Assembly (NCBI GenBank): GCA_030737835.1
Contig: JAUJYN010000027.1
Span: 62,001 to 126,000, forward strand
DNA: 64,000 nucleotides
Direction of reading: 5' to 3'
Source of the DNA: Acorus gramineus
Taxonomy: Eukaryota; Streptophyta; Magnoliopsida; Acorales; Acoraceae
Position 1 is the first letter of the stretch. Every line of letters starts with the position of its first letter. The position numbers and the translations under genes are program-made. The notes under the pieces were generated by a model, which searched no databases, had not been told where the DNA came from, and saw only the letters and a list, made by a program, of their open reading frames with translations. This document shows, in pieces, positions 1 to 10,187 of the stretch.

Positions 1-86
1 AAGAGGCTTGGTAGTGGTGGTCTTGTTGGTGGCGTTTCGGTGCGCGAAGAGCACCCGATTTTCCCTCCCTTCCTTTCCTCCCTTGG

Positions 87-752
87 GTGAGTCCTTCTCC
101 TCCCTTTTTCTTGTGTAGATGCTTGATTAGGATGTGTTTTTGGGTGTGCATGGTATGCATGTGTGTTAGGGGTGTGGGAGGGCTGAGGAAGTTGGTGGGT
201 TTGGCTCGGGCGCGCGTGCGGGGTCATCCGCGCGCGTGCGCGCGAGTCTGCACGCGCATGCAGAGCAGGCACGCGCAGTCGGGCGCGCTGGGGGCGTGCG
301 CACGTACGCGCGGACGCGTGAGCTTGCGCGCGGAGTGCTGCGCCGGGTGCACGCTAGGGTGCGCGCGGGGTGCTGCGCAGGGGCGCAGTACGCGCGGGTA
401 GACGCAGGGCTGGTCGCGTGGTGCGCGCGGGCTCGCGCCAGCGTGCGCGCGCGCGGCAGCGTGTCTGGGCGTGCGGGCAGGGGAGCAGTAGCGCGCCTGG
501 GCGCGCGGGCTGGGGAGCGGCAGTGCGCCCGGGGCGCGGGGGTGCGTGCGTGCGTGCGCACCCGTGCGTGTGCGTGCGGGTGGCCGTGCGCATGGCTGCC
601 GTGGGTGCGGGAGGATGTCGGGGCACTCGGACTCGCGTGCGTGCGGGCCGTATGCATGCTTGTCCGAGTGTAGGGTATTTCTAGCATATTTCTAGCGTAT
701 TTCTTATGTATTTGTGTAATTACTCACCATTTTGATTACCCATGTCTTGCAG
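87..752 (+). other. putative LTR leader intron 2 holding a CpG-rich tract
   Basis: A donor-like GTGAGT begins at 87 and an acceptor-like TCTTGCAG ends at 752. Between them lies a roughly 450-bp tract of alternating purine/pyrimidine GCGC and GTGC runs (about 195-640). A 36-bp segment (753-788) follows and is bounded on the right by another GTGAGT (789-794). The same order recurs in the other family A and B LTRs. Splicing is inferred from conserved motif order only. The tract could also act as a structural or regulatory element. Confidence 0.5.
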
Positions 753-1593
753 ATCTTGACGAGCGGTCACGCGACGACCCGGGTGTTGGTGAGTGGGACA
801 ATCCAACCCAGTAGGGAGGCGTTCGATGCACGTAGGCGTGCATTGCCCTCCCCTGGGGCACCATAGTTGCATATTAGCTAATATTAATGTAAACTATGTT
901 TTGCATGAATATTATGTTGTATCCATGCCACCTAGACTTGCATGCTAGGGATATGCACCCTTATATTGATTAATGTGATGTATCCATGCCGCCTTAGATT
1001 TGTATGCTAGGGATATGCACCCTTACATCACGTATAGAGGCATGTGCATGCCTAGACACCTTGCCCCGATCTGTGCATGATCCCACCTAGTTTAATTTAA
1101 TTAAATCAAATGTGAGCATGCCTTAGAGAATATTATAACCTCGTTGTTATAATATGTGTCTCCCCGCATCTTAGTTATGCGCCCTGGAGGAATTCTGAAG
1201 AATTCATGACATTAGTAGAGTTGCAATCGGTGTCGGCGGATCCAAGAGGATCTTATCCGTGTGGGTAGGCTGTTTCTCTTCCCTTCGTTGGATCCGTGTA
1301 GGGACTCCTCAGCGTTAGACAGGCTGTCCTGACAGAGGGCTCCCATCTGTAGGTACCTCCGATGCGTCGGACTGTGCTGATCGTGGGAGTATACCAGGCA
1401 AGCTATGGAGTGGAGAGACTATCGGTGGACCAAGGGTGATTAGCAGCCTAGCCAATCCCAAAAGACCATGTCACCCCTTTGAGGGTGAGGGTGGGTCGGC
1501 GATGTAACGACCCACTGGATTGTGTAGTTATTCCCACTTAGGGATTATAAATCATGTATGGTTAATATGAATTGTGATGCATGGGTTGTGCTA

Positions 1594-1637
1594 TTCATTG
1601 AGCGTGTGGCTCACCCCTCGCATATTCTTTTCCCTAG
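1594..1637 (+). promoter_or_regulatory. conserved LTR motif plus acceptor-like AG
   Basis: TTCATTGAGCGTGTGGCTCA is followed by CCCCTCGCAT, a pyrimidine run and CTAG at 1634-1637. A version of this block (CACTGAG, then GCTCACCC, then pyrimidines and AG) is present in every LTR family in the window: 17515 in the E1 3' LTR, 27525 in S1, 31318 in E2, 44437 in S3, and reversed near 7833 in D. Its conservation between otherwise different LTRs suggests a functional RNA or DNA signal, plausibly a 3' splice site. Confidence 0.5.
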
Positions 1638-2039
1638 TGATATCTGAGTCGGATCTGAAGGAGGAGCTCCCCGAGGCACATCAGCAGTAGCGGAGCAGCG
1701 TCACGTTCTGCGAGTGAGAGGCCATCAGCATCCCCTTTTGATTGTATGTATTGTATTCTGTGCTTGGGCACACGTTTGTATTATATTTGGATGTCGTTGT
1801 ATATATTGGCTCTCACAGGACAGTTGATTATGTATCGGGTCTGTAATATGTCTTTTGAATTACAGACTCAGTCTTTTAGCTTCTGCTATTTGTGTATATA
1901 TTATGTCAGCCTCATTGTTGTCTGTGTTGTCATTTTTGATGTTGTTTAGAGTATGTTATTGACCTCCTGTATAGACTACTGATATCATATATACCATTGC
2001 CGCGCCTCGGGGACGGCCGCCCTGGGGCGTGACAAAAGT

Positions 2040-2051
2040 TGGTATCAGAGC
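2040..2051 (+). other. E1 primer binding site (initiator Met tRNA)
   Basis: TGGTATCAGAGC starts 6 bases after the LTR end at 2034. It is complementary to the 3' end of plant initiator tRNA-Met, the usual minus-strand primer for this retrotransposon group. The site is unmutated. Confidence 0.95.
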
Positions 2052-2149
2052 CTGGTCCTGTCAGAGCCAATTGTTTTTCATAGAGATGAGTCCTAGGATT
2101 TCTATATGAGTATTCTGATCCTAGTGTCTGGTTTTCTTAGGTTGCTGAT

Positions 2150-3490
2150 ATGCCTCCTCGTAGAGGAATGCGTGGACATGGTCCCTCTCGGCCTTTGGAG
2201 GTTCCCGGACCTACCAGAGGTGAGGATGCTACTGGAGAGTCCTCGGCTATGGGGCCAGGACTGGCGCAGGAGCCTCCTACATGGGAGCGTGCTTACGCTC
2301 GGATAGCAGATCTGGTGGAGACTCAGACCAGAGCACTAGAGGCCCAGACGAGGGCGTTAGCTGAGCAGGCTCGAGAGATTCAGGAGCTGAGGGTGGCCCG
2401 TGAGGCAGTTCCACAGGTTCCCTTGGTGGCAGATCCACCTGTGGTGCCCGATGTACCCCCGGCTCCCGTGGTGATTCCAGCGGTGGGAGTTCAGGATCCC
2501 TTGGAGAGGGAGGTGGAGCTGGAGGCTGCAGCGCGAGTGCATCAGAGTGGCCTCACTGCCTTTCTGAAGCTCCACCCTCCCGAGTTCCATGGACAGACGG
2601 CGGACCCCCTTGCCCCTGAGCGATGGTTGATGGAGGTGGACAAGATCTTCTCGACCATGCACTTCACCGACCGCCAGCGTGTCTCCCTGGCCACCTTCAT
2701 GCTGAAGGGTAGCGTCGCCGACTGGTGGGCTACCCGATCAGTGGACATTCCCGAGGGAGTGGAGCGGCTTTTATGGGCGGGGTTCCGGAGGTATTTCCTG
2801 GAGGAGTACTTCCCGTTTTCGACGCGCCAGATCGTGATGCGGGAGTTCGAGCAGTTGACGCAGGGCTCCATGTCAGTCGTGGACTACTCCACACGCTTCA
2901 TGAGGCTTTCCAGGTTCACCCCAGCCTTGGTGATGGATGAGGAGACTCGATGCCGTCGTTTCGAGATGGGTCTCATTATCACCATTCGGGTGCATGTCTC
3001 TTCTCAGGCGTTCACGAGGTTCTCGGACTTGGTGTCTCGGGCGAAGACAGTAAAGCGAGACCTCGGTGTCCCTTTGGGGGTTCCGACCCCTTCTGCATAC
3101 TAGAGACCTCCCAGGAGCCAGGACCAGGGACAGCGCAAGAAGAAGCGGCCCCGCTTTGATCAGACAGCGGCTGCCGCTACTCCAGTCGATGTGGTGCCAG
3201 TGCGAGGTCCAGCACCCATTGCGGCAGTACCAGTCCAGGCCAGGCGACCAGAGACGCGACGCTGTTACCATTGTCAGCACATCGGGCATATTTTATATAA
3301 TTGCCCTGATGCTGGCCGACCCCACGTGCTACCTCCGCAGCAGCAGCTGTACCAGCAGCAGCAGCCTCAGTGCCAGTAGCAGCAGCCTCAGCGCCAGCAG
3401 CAGCAGCAGCCTCAGCGTCAGCAGCAAGCAGCAGCCACTGGGTGGCCGTGTTGACCAGAGGAGGCAGCCAGTGCAGCCTGCGAGGCGTGC
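2150..3490 (+). pseudogene. gag: E1 gag (capsid/nucleocapsid), decayed
   Basis: Relic of the structural Gag polyprotein that packages element RNA in cytoplasmic particles. The start ATG lies about 100 bp after the primer site and opens MPPRRG, the typical start in this clade. A heptad-like QTRALEAQTRALAEQ stretch (about residues 58-75) suggests a coiled coil. The retrotransposon gag domain follows (about residues 125-250, with LMEVDKIF and ADWWATR). A TAG at 3101-3103 stops it after 317 codons. The same frame resumes and holds a CCHC knuckle (CYHCQHIGHILYNC, about 3263-3304). A second TAG (3377-3379) and a frameshift lie in an expanded CAG/Gln tract (about 3340-3440). The copy in E2 reads CAG where E1 has the first TAG. 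Confidence 0.9.
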
Positions 3491-4080
3491 CCCTGCTCCT
3501 CAGCCATAGTTTGTTCAGGGCCGAGTTGCAGCACTTTCGGCCGAGGAGGCGCAGGCTTCGGGTAGCGTGGTCCGAGGTATTGTTCAGATCTCCCAGCTCC
3601 CTGCATATGTGTTATTTGATTCCAGAGCCACGCACTCGTTCGTGTCTCCCGCTTTCGCGAGACGGACGGGCGTGGTGTCCGCCCCTCTTGATGTTATGCT
3701 GGAGATATCATTGCCCGTCGGAGACCGTATTCTCCTCCGTTCTGTGTACCGAGGGTGTACCGTGGTGATTGCGGAGCATGAGTTTCCAGTGGAGTTGGTA
3801 GAGCTCGCCATGTCGGACTTCGATGCCATCCTGGGAATGGATTGGCTTTCAGCTAGTCATGGCAGCATCGACTGTTTTGCTAAGTCGGTGTCTTTCCACC
3901 TTCTGGGTCGGAGGTCCTTCCAGTTCGTGGGCGATCGTGACATAGCCCCTTTGGGGTTCGTGTCGTCCATTCAGGCGTGGAGACTCCTTCAGGGAGGATG
4001 CGAGGGCTTTCTGGCGTATATTGCCGAGGAGGACGCACCACTGCGGGCAGATATCAGTCAGACTCCAGTCGTGGCAGAAT
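3491..4080 (+). pseudogene. pol: E1 pol: aspartic protease region, decayed
   Basis: Retropepsin-like protease that would cut the Gag-Pol polyprotein. Readable from 3567 in a frame shifted relative to gag, with a TAG just upstream at 3507-3509 where E2 has CAG. The active-site loop reads [12 protein letters not shown]2 has DSG, so the Gly of the catalytic D-S/T-G triad has become Arg (AGA at 3624-3626) and the enzyme should be dead. The C-terminal signature ILGMDWL is intact near 3830. A linker containing [18 protein letters not shown] then leads into reverse transcriptase without a break. Confidence 0.9.
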
Positions 4081-4712
4081 ATCCAGAGGTTTTCCCCGAT
4101 GATCTTCTGGGATTACCGCCGGATCGCGCGATCGAGTTTGAGATTAATCTGATTCTGGGGACCGAGCCGATTTCGAGAGCTCCGTACCGGATGGCCCCAG
4201 CAGAGCTGAAGGTGCTCAAGGAGCAGTTGGAGGAGTTGCTGGAGAAGGGCTTCGCACGTCCGAGTGTTTCTCCGTGGGGAGCCCCTATTCTGTTCGTCTG
4301 GAAGAAGGACGGTTCGCTGCGGCTTTGTATTGATTACAGGCAGCTGAACAAGCGGACCGTGAAGAACAAGTACCCCTTGCCACGGATTGACGATCTGTTT
4401 GACCAGCTCCAGGGAGCGCGAGTCTTTTCTAAGATCGATCTCCGTTCGGGCTACTATCAGCTGAAGATCCGGGAGTCAGACATTCCGAAGACGGCCTTTC
4501 GTACCCGTTATGGGCACTACGAGTTCAGAGTACTGCCGTTTGGGTTGACAAATGCGCCGGCAGCCTTCATGGATCTGATGAACCGGGTGTTTTGGCCCTT
4601 CCTCGACTCCTTTGTAGTAGTCTTCATCGATGATATTCTGGTGTACTCGAGGAGTCTTGAGGAGCACGCTCACCATCTCCGCACTGTCTTGGAGACTTTG
4701 GCCTGACATCAG
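4081..4712 (+). pseudogene. pol: E1 pol: reverse transcriptase, interrupted
   Basis: RNA-directed DNA polymerase fingers and palm of a Ty3/gypsy element, in frame with the protease. Visible motifs include [21 protein letters not shown], the LCIDYRQLN block, [23 protein letters not shown] and the catalytic [11 protein letters not shown], with both aspartates present (FIDD at 4623-4634). A TGA at 4704-4706 ends the frame after ETLA; E2 has CGA there, so this is a C-to-T change at a CpG. The thumb continues in the same frame after the stop. Confidence 0.93.
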
Positions 4713-5657
4713 TTGTTCGCCAAGTTCAGTAAGTGCGAGTTTTGGTTGGAGCGTATGGCCTTTCTGGGCCACGTGATTTCCGGCGAGGGCATATCTGTGG
4801 ACCCGGACAAGACGCTCGCCGTGTCGAATTGGCGTCGACCGTCGAACCCCACAGAGATTCGAAGCTTCCTGGGCTTGGCGGGTTATTACAGGAGGTTTGT
4901 CGAGGGTTTCTCGAAGATAGCTGTTCCTCTTACCCGCCTCACTTGGAAGGATGTCCGGTTCGAGTGGTCCCCGGCTTGCGAGGAGAGCTTCCTGGAGTTG
5001 AAGCGAAGGCTCACCTCAGCACCAGTTCTTACCCTTCCGTCTGGGAGTGGTGGGTTCGCAGTTTACTCTGATGCATCACGGTTGGGTGTGGGTTGCGTCC
5101 TGATGCAGCACGGTAAGGTTGTGGCTTACGCGTCGCGTCAGTTGAAGCCCCATGAGCAGAATTACCCCACCCATGACCTAGAGTTGGCAGCGATCATCTT
5201 TGCGCTGAAGATGTGGAAGCACTACCTCTATGGCGAGGAGTTCAAGCTCTTTACTGATCGCAAGAGCTTGACTTATCTGCAGTCCCAGCCGGAGCTCAAC
5301 ATGCGTCAGAGACGTTGGGTCGAGTTCCCAAAGGACTATGATTGTGACATCGCTTACCATCCGGGTAAGGCGAATGTCATGCCGTATGCTCTCAGCAGGC
5401 AGCCCTTGGGCATGGCCGCCCACATGGCTGTACATTGTTGGAGGCTTCTAGAGGAGGCCGCTTGCTGGATCAGCATTCGAGAGACTCCTGCGGGTGGCTT
5501 TTTGGCCAGGCTAGTGGTGCAGCCCGTTCTTCTCGACGAGATCTCCACGGCTCAGGGGCAGGATCCTCACTTTCTAGTCCTCTCTGAAGGCGTCGCCCGA
5601 GGCGAGCGTCCAGACTACCAGATTCGCGAGGACGGGATCCTGCGGTTCAGAGGTTGA
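4713..5657 (+). pseudogene. pol: E1 pol: RT connection and RNase H, inactivated
   Basis: Continues the reverse transcriptase frame with the [14 protein letters not shown] and [13 protein letters not shown] blocks, then RNase H, which degrades the RNA template. Its acidic residues are visible in YSDAS, DLELAA and FTDRKSL. The last conserved Asp, seen in E2 as VADALSR, is replaced here by Tyr (VMPYALSR, about 5376-5391). The frame ends at TGA 5655-5657, a CGA-to-TGA change relative to E2. The loss of the RNase H aspartate and the stop are independent defects. Confidence 0.92.
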
Positions 5658-6960
5658 GTATGCATTCCTGATGACGCAGAGCTGAAGCAGAAGATCTTGG
5701 ACGAGGCCCATCGTTCGAGGTACACAGTGCATCCTGGTGGCACGAAGATGTACAGGGGCCTTCGTCGTGGCTACTGGTGGCGCGGGATGAAGATGGATAT
5801 TGCCCGTTTCGTTGCCCGTTGCTTGGTATGCCAGCAGGTGAAGTTGGAGCATCAGCGTCCTGCGGGGAAGCTGCAGTCCATTGAGATTCCTCAGTGGAAG
5901 TGGGAGCAGATTACCATGGACTTCGTTTCGGGTTTGCCGAGGTCACGATCGGGTCGCGATGCCATCTGGGTAATCGTCGACCGACTGACGAAGTCCGCTC
6001 ATTTCCTCGCCATCCAACTCACCGATTCTCTGGACACCCTGGCGCAGTTGTTTGTCTCCGAGATTGTTCGTCTCCATGGCACTCATGTCAGCATCATTTC
6101 TGATCGAGACGCGCGATTTACTTCGAGGTTCTGGCGTAGCCTCCAGCACGCCCTTGGTACGAACCTCCACTTCAGTACAGCGTTTCATCCGCAAATGGAT
6201 GGCCAGTCGGAGAGGACGATCCAGACCCTAGAGGACATGCTACGAGCCTGCGTTCTCGATTTTGGGGACAGTTGGGAGAGGCATCTTCCGTTGGTGGAGT
6301 TTGCCTACAACAACAGCTACCACTCGAGTATCCAGATGGCACCATACGAGGCGCTCCATGGTCACAGCTGCAGGTCCCCCTTGTGTTGGGACGAGGTCGG
6401 AGAGCGCCAGTTGGAGGGACCAGAGATCATCCACCAGACCTCAGAGATGGTCAAGACGATTCACGAGCGTATCCGAGTCGCTCAGAGCCGTCAGAAGAGC
6501 TACGTCGATCGTCGTCGCCGTGAGCTCGCCTTCGAGGTTGGTGACCATGTCTTCCTGAAGGTGTCCCCGATGAAGGGCATCTTCCGTTTTGGCGTGCGGG
6601 GCAAGCTGAGTCCGCGTTTCATTGGGCCGTTCCTCATCCTCGAGCGAGTTGGGGAGGTGGCCTATCGCATAGCTCTGCCCCCACAGCTGGCTCAGGCCCA
6701 TGACGTCTTCCATGTCTCGCAGCTGAGGCGTTACGTCCACGATCCTACTCACGTCATCCCGTTCGAGCCGCTCGTCTTCGAGCCGGACTTGTCATTCGTG
6801 GAGCAGCCGATTGAGATCCTGGACCGACGCGAGAAGAGGCTCCGCACCAAGACCGTCCAGTTGGTCAAAGTGCGATGGCAGCACCGTTCCGGTGCCGAGG
6901 CCACTTAGGAGCTCGAGGACGCCATGCGTGACGCATAGCTGCATCTTTTCCCTTCCTAGA
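5658..6960 (+). pseudogene. pol: E1 pol: integrase with broken chromodomain tail
   Basis: Integrase that would insert the cDNA. From the ATG at 5697 the zinc domain shows H5, H12, C42 and C45. The catalytic triad D75, D136 and E172 (TMDF, SDRDARF, QSERTIQ) fits the D,D-35-E spacing. A GPF motif (FIGPFLILERVG) follows, then PPQLAQAHDVFHVSQLR and a C-terminal EILDRREKRLRTK segment resembling the chromodomain of Tekay chromoviruses. TAG at 6906-6908 replaces a Trp codon (TGG in E2) and removes about 18 C-terminal residues of the chromodomain. The integrase core itself looks complete, but it would need the upstream stops to be read through. Confidence 0.93.
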
Positions 6961-6994
6961 TGTTTTTATTTTTATTTTGAGGACAAAATTTCCT

Positions 6995-7007
6995 AAGGGG
7001 GGAAGAA
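6995..7007 (+). other. E1 polypurine tract
   Basis: AAGGGGGGAAGAA abuts the TG of the 3' LTR at 7008. It primes plus-strand DNA synthesis. The same tract is at 36613-36625 in E2, with a near match in E4 (minus strand, 53405-53418). Confidence 0.93.
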
Positions 7008-7384
7008 TGTTATATATGTGTCACTTTTAGCCTTCTGGTCACCATTGGAGCATTCTGACAGTTTTTCAACTTTTTCTTTTTTCGATCGGAACCGCTAAAA
7101 TTTTAGACTTTTGGCTATCATCATGAGCTTGAGAACTCCGATTGAAAATCTAACTGCACATTATGCGTCCTGGTGCCATTTCAAGCCACTCACAAAAATT
7201 TCATCGAATTCCGGTAACGTTTCAGAATTTCACAGTTCTGAATCGTATCCGGGTTTTGACCAAGCGAAAGTCATGGGGAGACTTGACCAAGTCAAGTTTG
7301 ACCCTTGACTTGGTCAATTGCTTTTGTTTTCTTATGTGGATAGGTTGACCCAAAGTCAAAGTTCTCAAACCCAAGATTTTTCTA

Positions 7385-7386
<2 letters not shown>

Positions 7387-7420
<34 letters not shown>
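7387..7420 (+). repeat. (TG)n microsatellite in E1 3' LTR
   Basis: A run of about 17 TG dinucleotides lies just upstream of the D insertion point. Shorter TG runs occupy the same LTR position in E2 (about 29597-29620 and 37027-37053), and a CA run occurs in the E0 LTR (about 20967-20997), so the microsatellite is an inherited LTR component. Confidence 0.9.
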
Positions 7421-7424
<4 letters not shown>

Positions 7425-7425
7425 A

Positions 7426-7430
7426 CTTAA
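7426..7430. repeat. target site duplication CTTAA, left of D
   Basis: CTTAA immediately left of element D is repeated at 15696-15700 on its right side. The LTR sequence of E1 resumes after the second copy. Confidence 0.93.
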
Positions 7431-10187
7431 TGTAACGCCCCACATTTACCTAACCGTTTATCGGACGGTAAATGCGTCGCTACTAAATTTAATCTAAATA
7501 CAAGACCAAAATTTGCAGCTCTTTTTTTTTATGATAACAATATAATAAAAAAGATGATAATAAATATAAATAATATCAAATGTTTTTAAATCACCAATGG
7601 TCTTACAAAATATCAGAGTTTTGCGGAAACAAGATACTAAAAGGAAATACACAATAAACCACCCCTGTGGGAGCCATCTAAACTGAACAAACCCAAATAG
7701 TCGATCGTGACTATAATTCACATTTGAACCACTACTTCGAAGATATTCATGAAAGATGTGAAAAGCCCAAACTTCAATTTGATCCTCGAAATATGCGATA
7801 CCTGGTTATGAAACAACCAGCCCATATCGAAAAGGGTGAGCAATTAACTCAGTGAATAAGCCCATTGACAAATTACTTCACGTGACAGTTATATATAAAA
7901 ATAAGTTATATAAAATTCAGAATTTCTTTTAATAAATCTTTTATTTTATTAAATCGATTTAAAATCATGAACTAAAAAAAAAACATTTTAATGCAAGCAC
8001 ATGGCCCAATCCTTGGCCCACACAAGAAAAAGCATGAGAGTTAAATGATACAATCATATATATACATAACATAAAGTTATATTAAAAACAAGAATTTCCT
8101 TTAATAAATCAATATAAATTCATGAGCTAAAAAAATATATATATTTTAAAGCAATCATGTGGCCCAATCCTTGGCCCACGTTGTAGAAATCATGAGGTTT
8201 AAATGATATGACCGGGTCGGGTTCTCAATCGGAAGAACCGTTTCCCCAAAATAGGTGTGCCAAGCCCCAAGCGACTAAATCGCTCAAAAAGCTCCCTCGA
8301 GGAGACGTCGGATCTAGAAGACGCTGATGGGTCGCCGCTGCCATCACTACGAGAACACCAGCACATGATGCCCCGGTTGCTGCAAACTCCAAACAAAGGA
8401 ATCCGCCGCTACAAGGAATGCTTTACCACACCCCTCACCGATCTTGGGACTCTTCGAGTCCTAGACCTTCCTCCCCAAAGGCGAAATACAACGGGGGGAT
8501 TTATTCCTGAAATATGCTATGATGTGCATCTTAATAAAATCACCTAGGACTAGGTTGTCTCCACTAATCCTAAATTTTTCCAAAAATATCAAAAATGATA
8601 ATCCTTAATCCAAATATTATTTCAAAAACATAAGCATCAGAAAATGTATTACATTAATTCTTGAAACATGAATAGCATAATACATGCTATTTTAAATGAC
8701 ATAATGAATGAATTAAATCATGCAATTTTATTTAATAAAAATGCAATTTGACCGATATGAAAAAAAAATCCGAACAATGCAAATTTATCACAATAAATAT
8801 CATTGGTACATGAAATTCAACGTTATAGAGCAAAAACTCACACGAAATAAATCGATAGGCCCACTCACCTCGAATGGACCCTAGGTCCGGAGAATGAAGC
8901 CCGCAACAAAATTTACAACCTAGATGAACCAAATAAATTATTAATTAAAACCTATAATTCAAGTCTAGACCTAATTTCTCTAATCATAATCAATAGGTAT
9001 AAATCTTTATACCCAATGAGCTAAATTTATCTCATATAAATCATACAAAAGAAAATATAATAGAACCTAAGAAGAAGAATAAAAAATTATTTACCATCTA
9101 ACCAAACACTAAAAGACAAAACCAGAAAAGAATAAACACAGAAAAAGACAATATCCAGAAAATTCAAAATAATAATAAAATAACAAAAATTGATATAATA
9201 ACATGAAAACACACATTTTTCTTTATAAAAATAAACTATTAATTAGTAAAAGTTGAAAATAAATAAAATTTATCATCTACTTGTATAAATCATAACCATA
9301 GTATGATAAATTAAAAACTCATAGTTTAATAATCTAAACACAGATCTATTCTTTAAAATAAATGATAAATCAAAACCGTAAGTTTATGAAGACTCAAAAA
9401 TCCAAATACCTAACATAGATCTAATAATAATAAATTATAGATCAAAACCCTTGTTTTTTTTTTTATATATAAAATTATAAGAATCTAACAACATGAACGT
9501 ATATATATCAAAACTCTAATTTGATCAAAAACTAAAAATCCCATAACATAAAAATATATATTTAACATGAAAATAAATCAAAACCCTAATTTTATTTAAA
9601 AATAAATAGAAGACTTAATAACTTAAACATAAATCTAATATCACTAATAAATAATAATAATTTAAAAGAAAATCAATAGCTAAGAAAAGTACATCTCTCT
9701 CTTTCTCTCTGCCGAATAGGATACACAGCCGCAACGTATATGTTTTTTTTTTTCTTTCACCTCAACATATATAATTAGATATCTAAACCTAACAAAAATT
9801 ACAAACTGGCCCTGGATTGTTTTGGATTTACAAATAGGTCCCTATATGAATTACAAATAGGTCCTTGCATCTTATTACAAGAAATTCATAATTCAAAGCT
9901 AAGTCCCTGAAAATAAATAACAATGAAATATCAAAACTTAATATTTTAAGCTCCAAAGTTTATGAGATTGTAACCATTTAAAATCTTGAAAATCTTCAAA
10001 AGAAAATATATACAATTTTTAAAATTAACAAATAGTATTTAAAATTGCAAACTGAAATGGGCCCATAAGGATACACTAAATGGGTCAAAACTTAAAAACA
10101 CACAAAATACACTAATTTTAATTCAAATATCCTATTTATATATTTAAATCAAATATATAAATAAGAAAAAAATGCACAGGTGTTACA
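7431..10187 (-). repeat. D 3' LTR
   Basis: 2757-bp LTR, AT-rich apart from a GC-richer island at about 8205-8510. Its reverse strand carries the conserved CACTGAG...GCTCACCC block (reversed at about 7833-7860), linking it to the other LTR families here. Low-complexity A/T stretches dominate 8550-9780. A 96-codon open frame on the plus strand (8257-8547) lies across the GC island and is discussed as a finding; I do not call it a gene. Confidence 0.93.

Larger units (their letters stand above)
1..2034 (+). mobile_element. E1 5' LTR (family A), truncated by window edge
   Basis: This is the right part of the 5' long terminal repeat of Ty3/gypsy element E1. It matches 15951-17955, the distal part of the E1 3' LTR, nearly base for base, and ends with the family-wide GGGGCGTGACA followed directly by a primer binding site. 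By comparison with the 3' LTR (2678 bp net) about 670 bp are missing to the left. It contains a CpG-rich tract (about 195-640), a tandemly doubled module with the phrase TAGGGATATGCACCC (about 915-1030), and the motif AGCGTGTGGCTCACCCC near 1600. The short open frames here, rich in Arg and Ala, come from GC-rich low-complexity DNA and are not genes. Confidence 0.95.

Noticed and set aside
2040..2051. Possible tRNA gene fragments at TGGTATCAGAGC
   Set aside because: Only 12 or so bases match, always 2-7 bases from an LTR end. These are primer binding sites, not tRNA genes.
2873..3289. Antisense open frames over gag-pol of E1 and E2
   Set aside because: Shadows of the sense coding frames in codon-biased DNA; the sense strand has clear Gag and Pol motifs.
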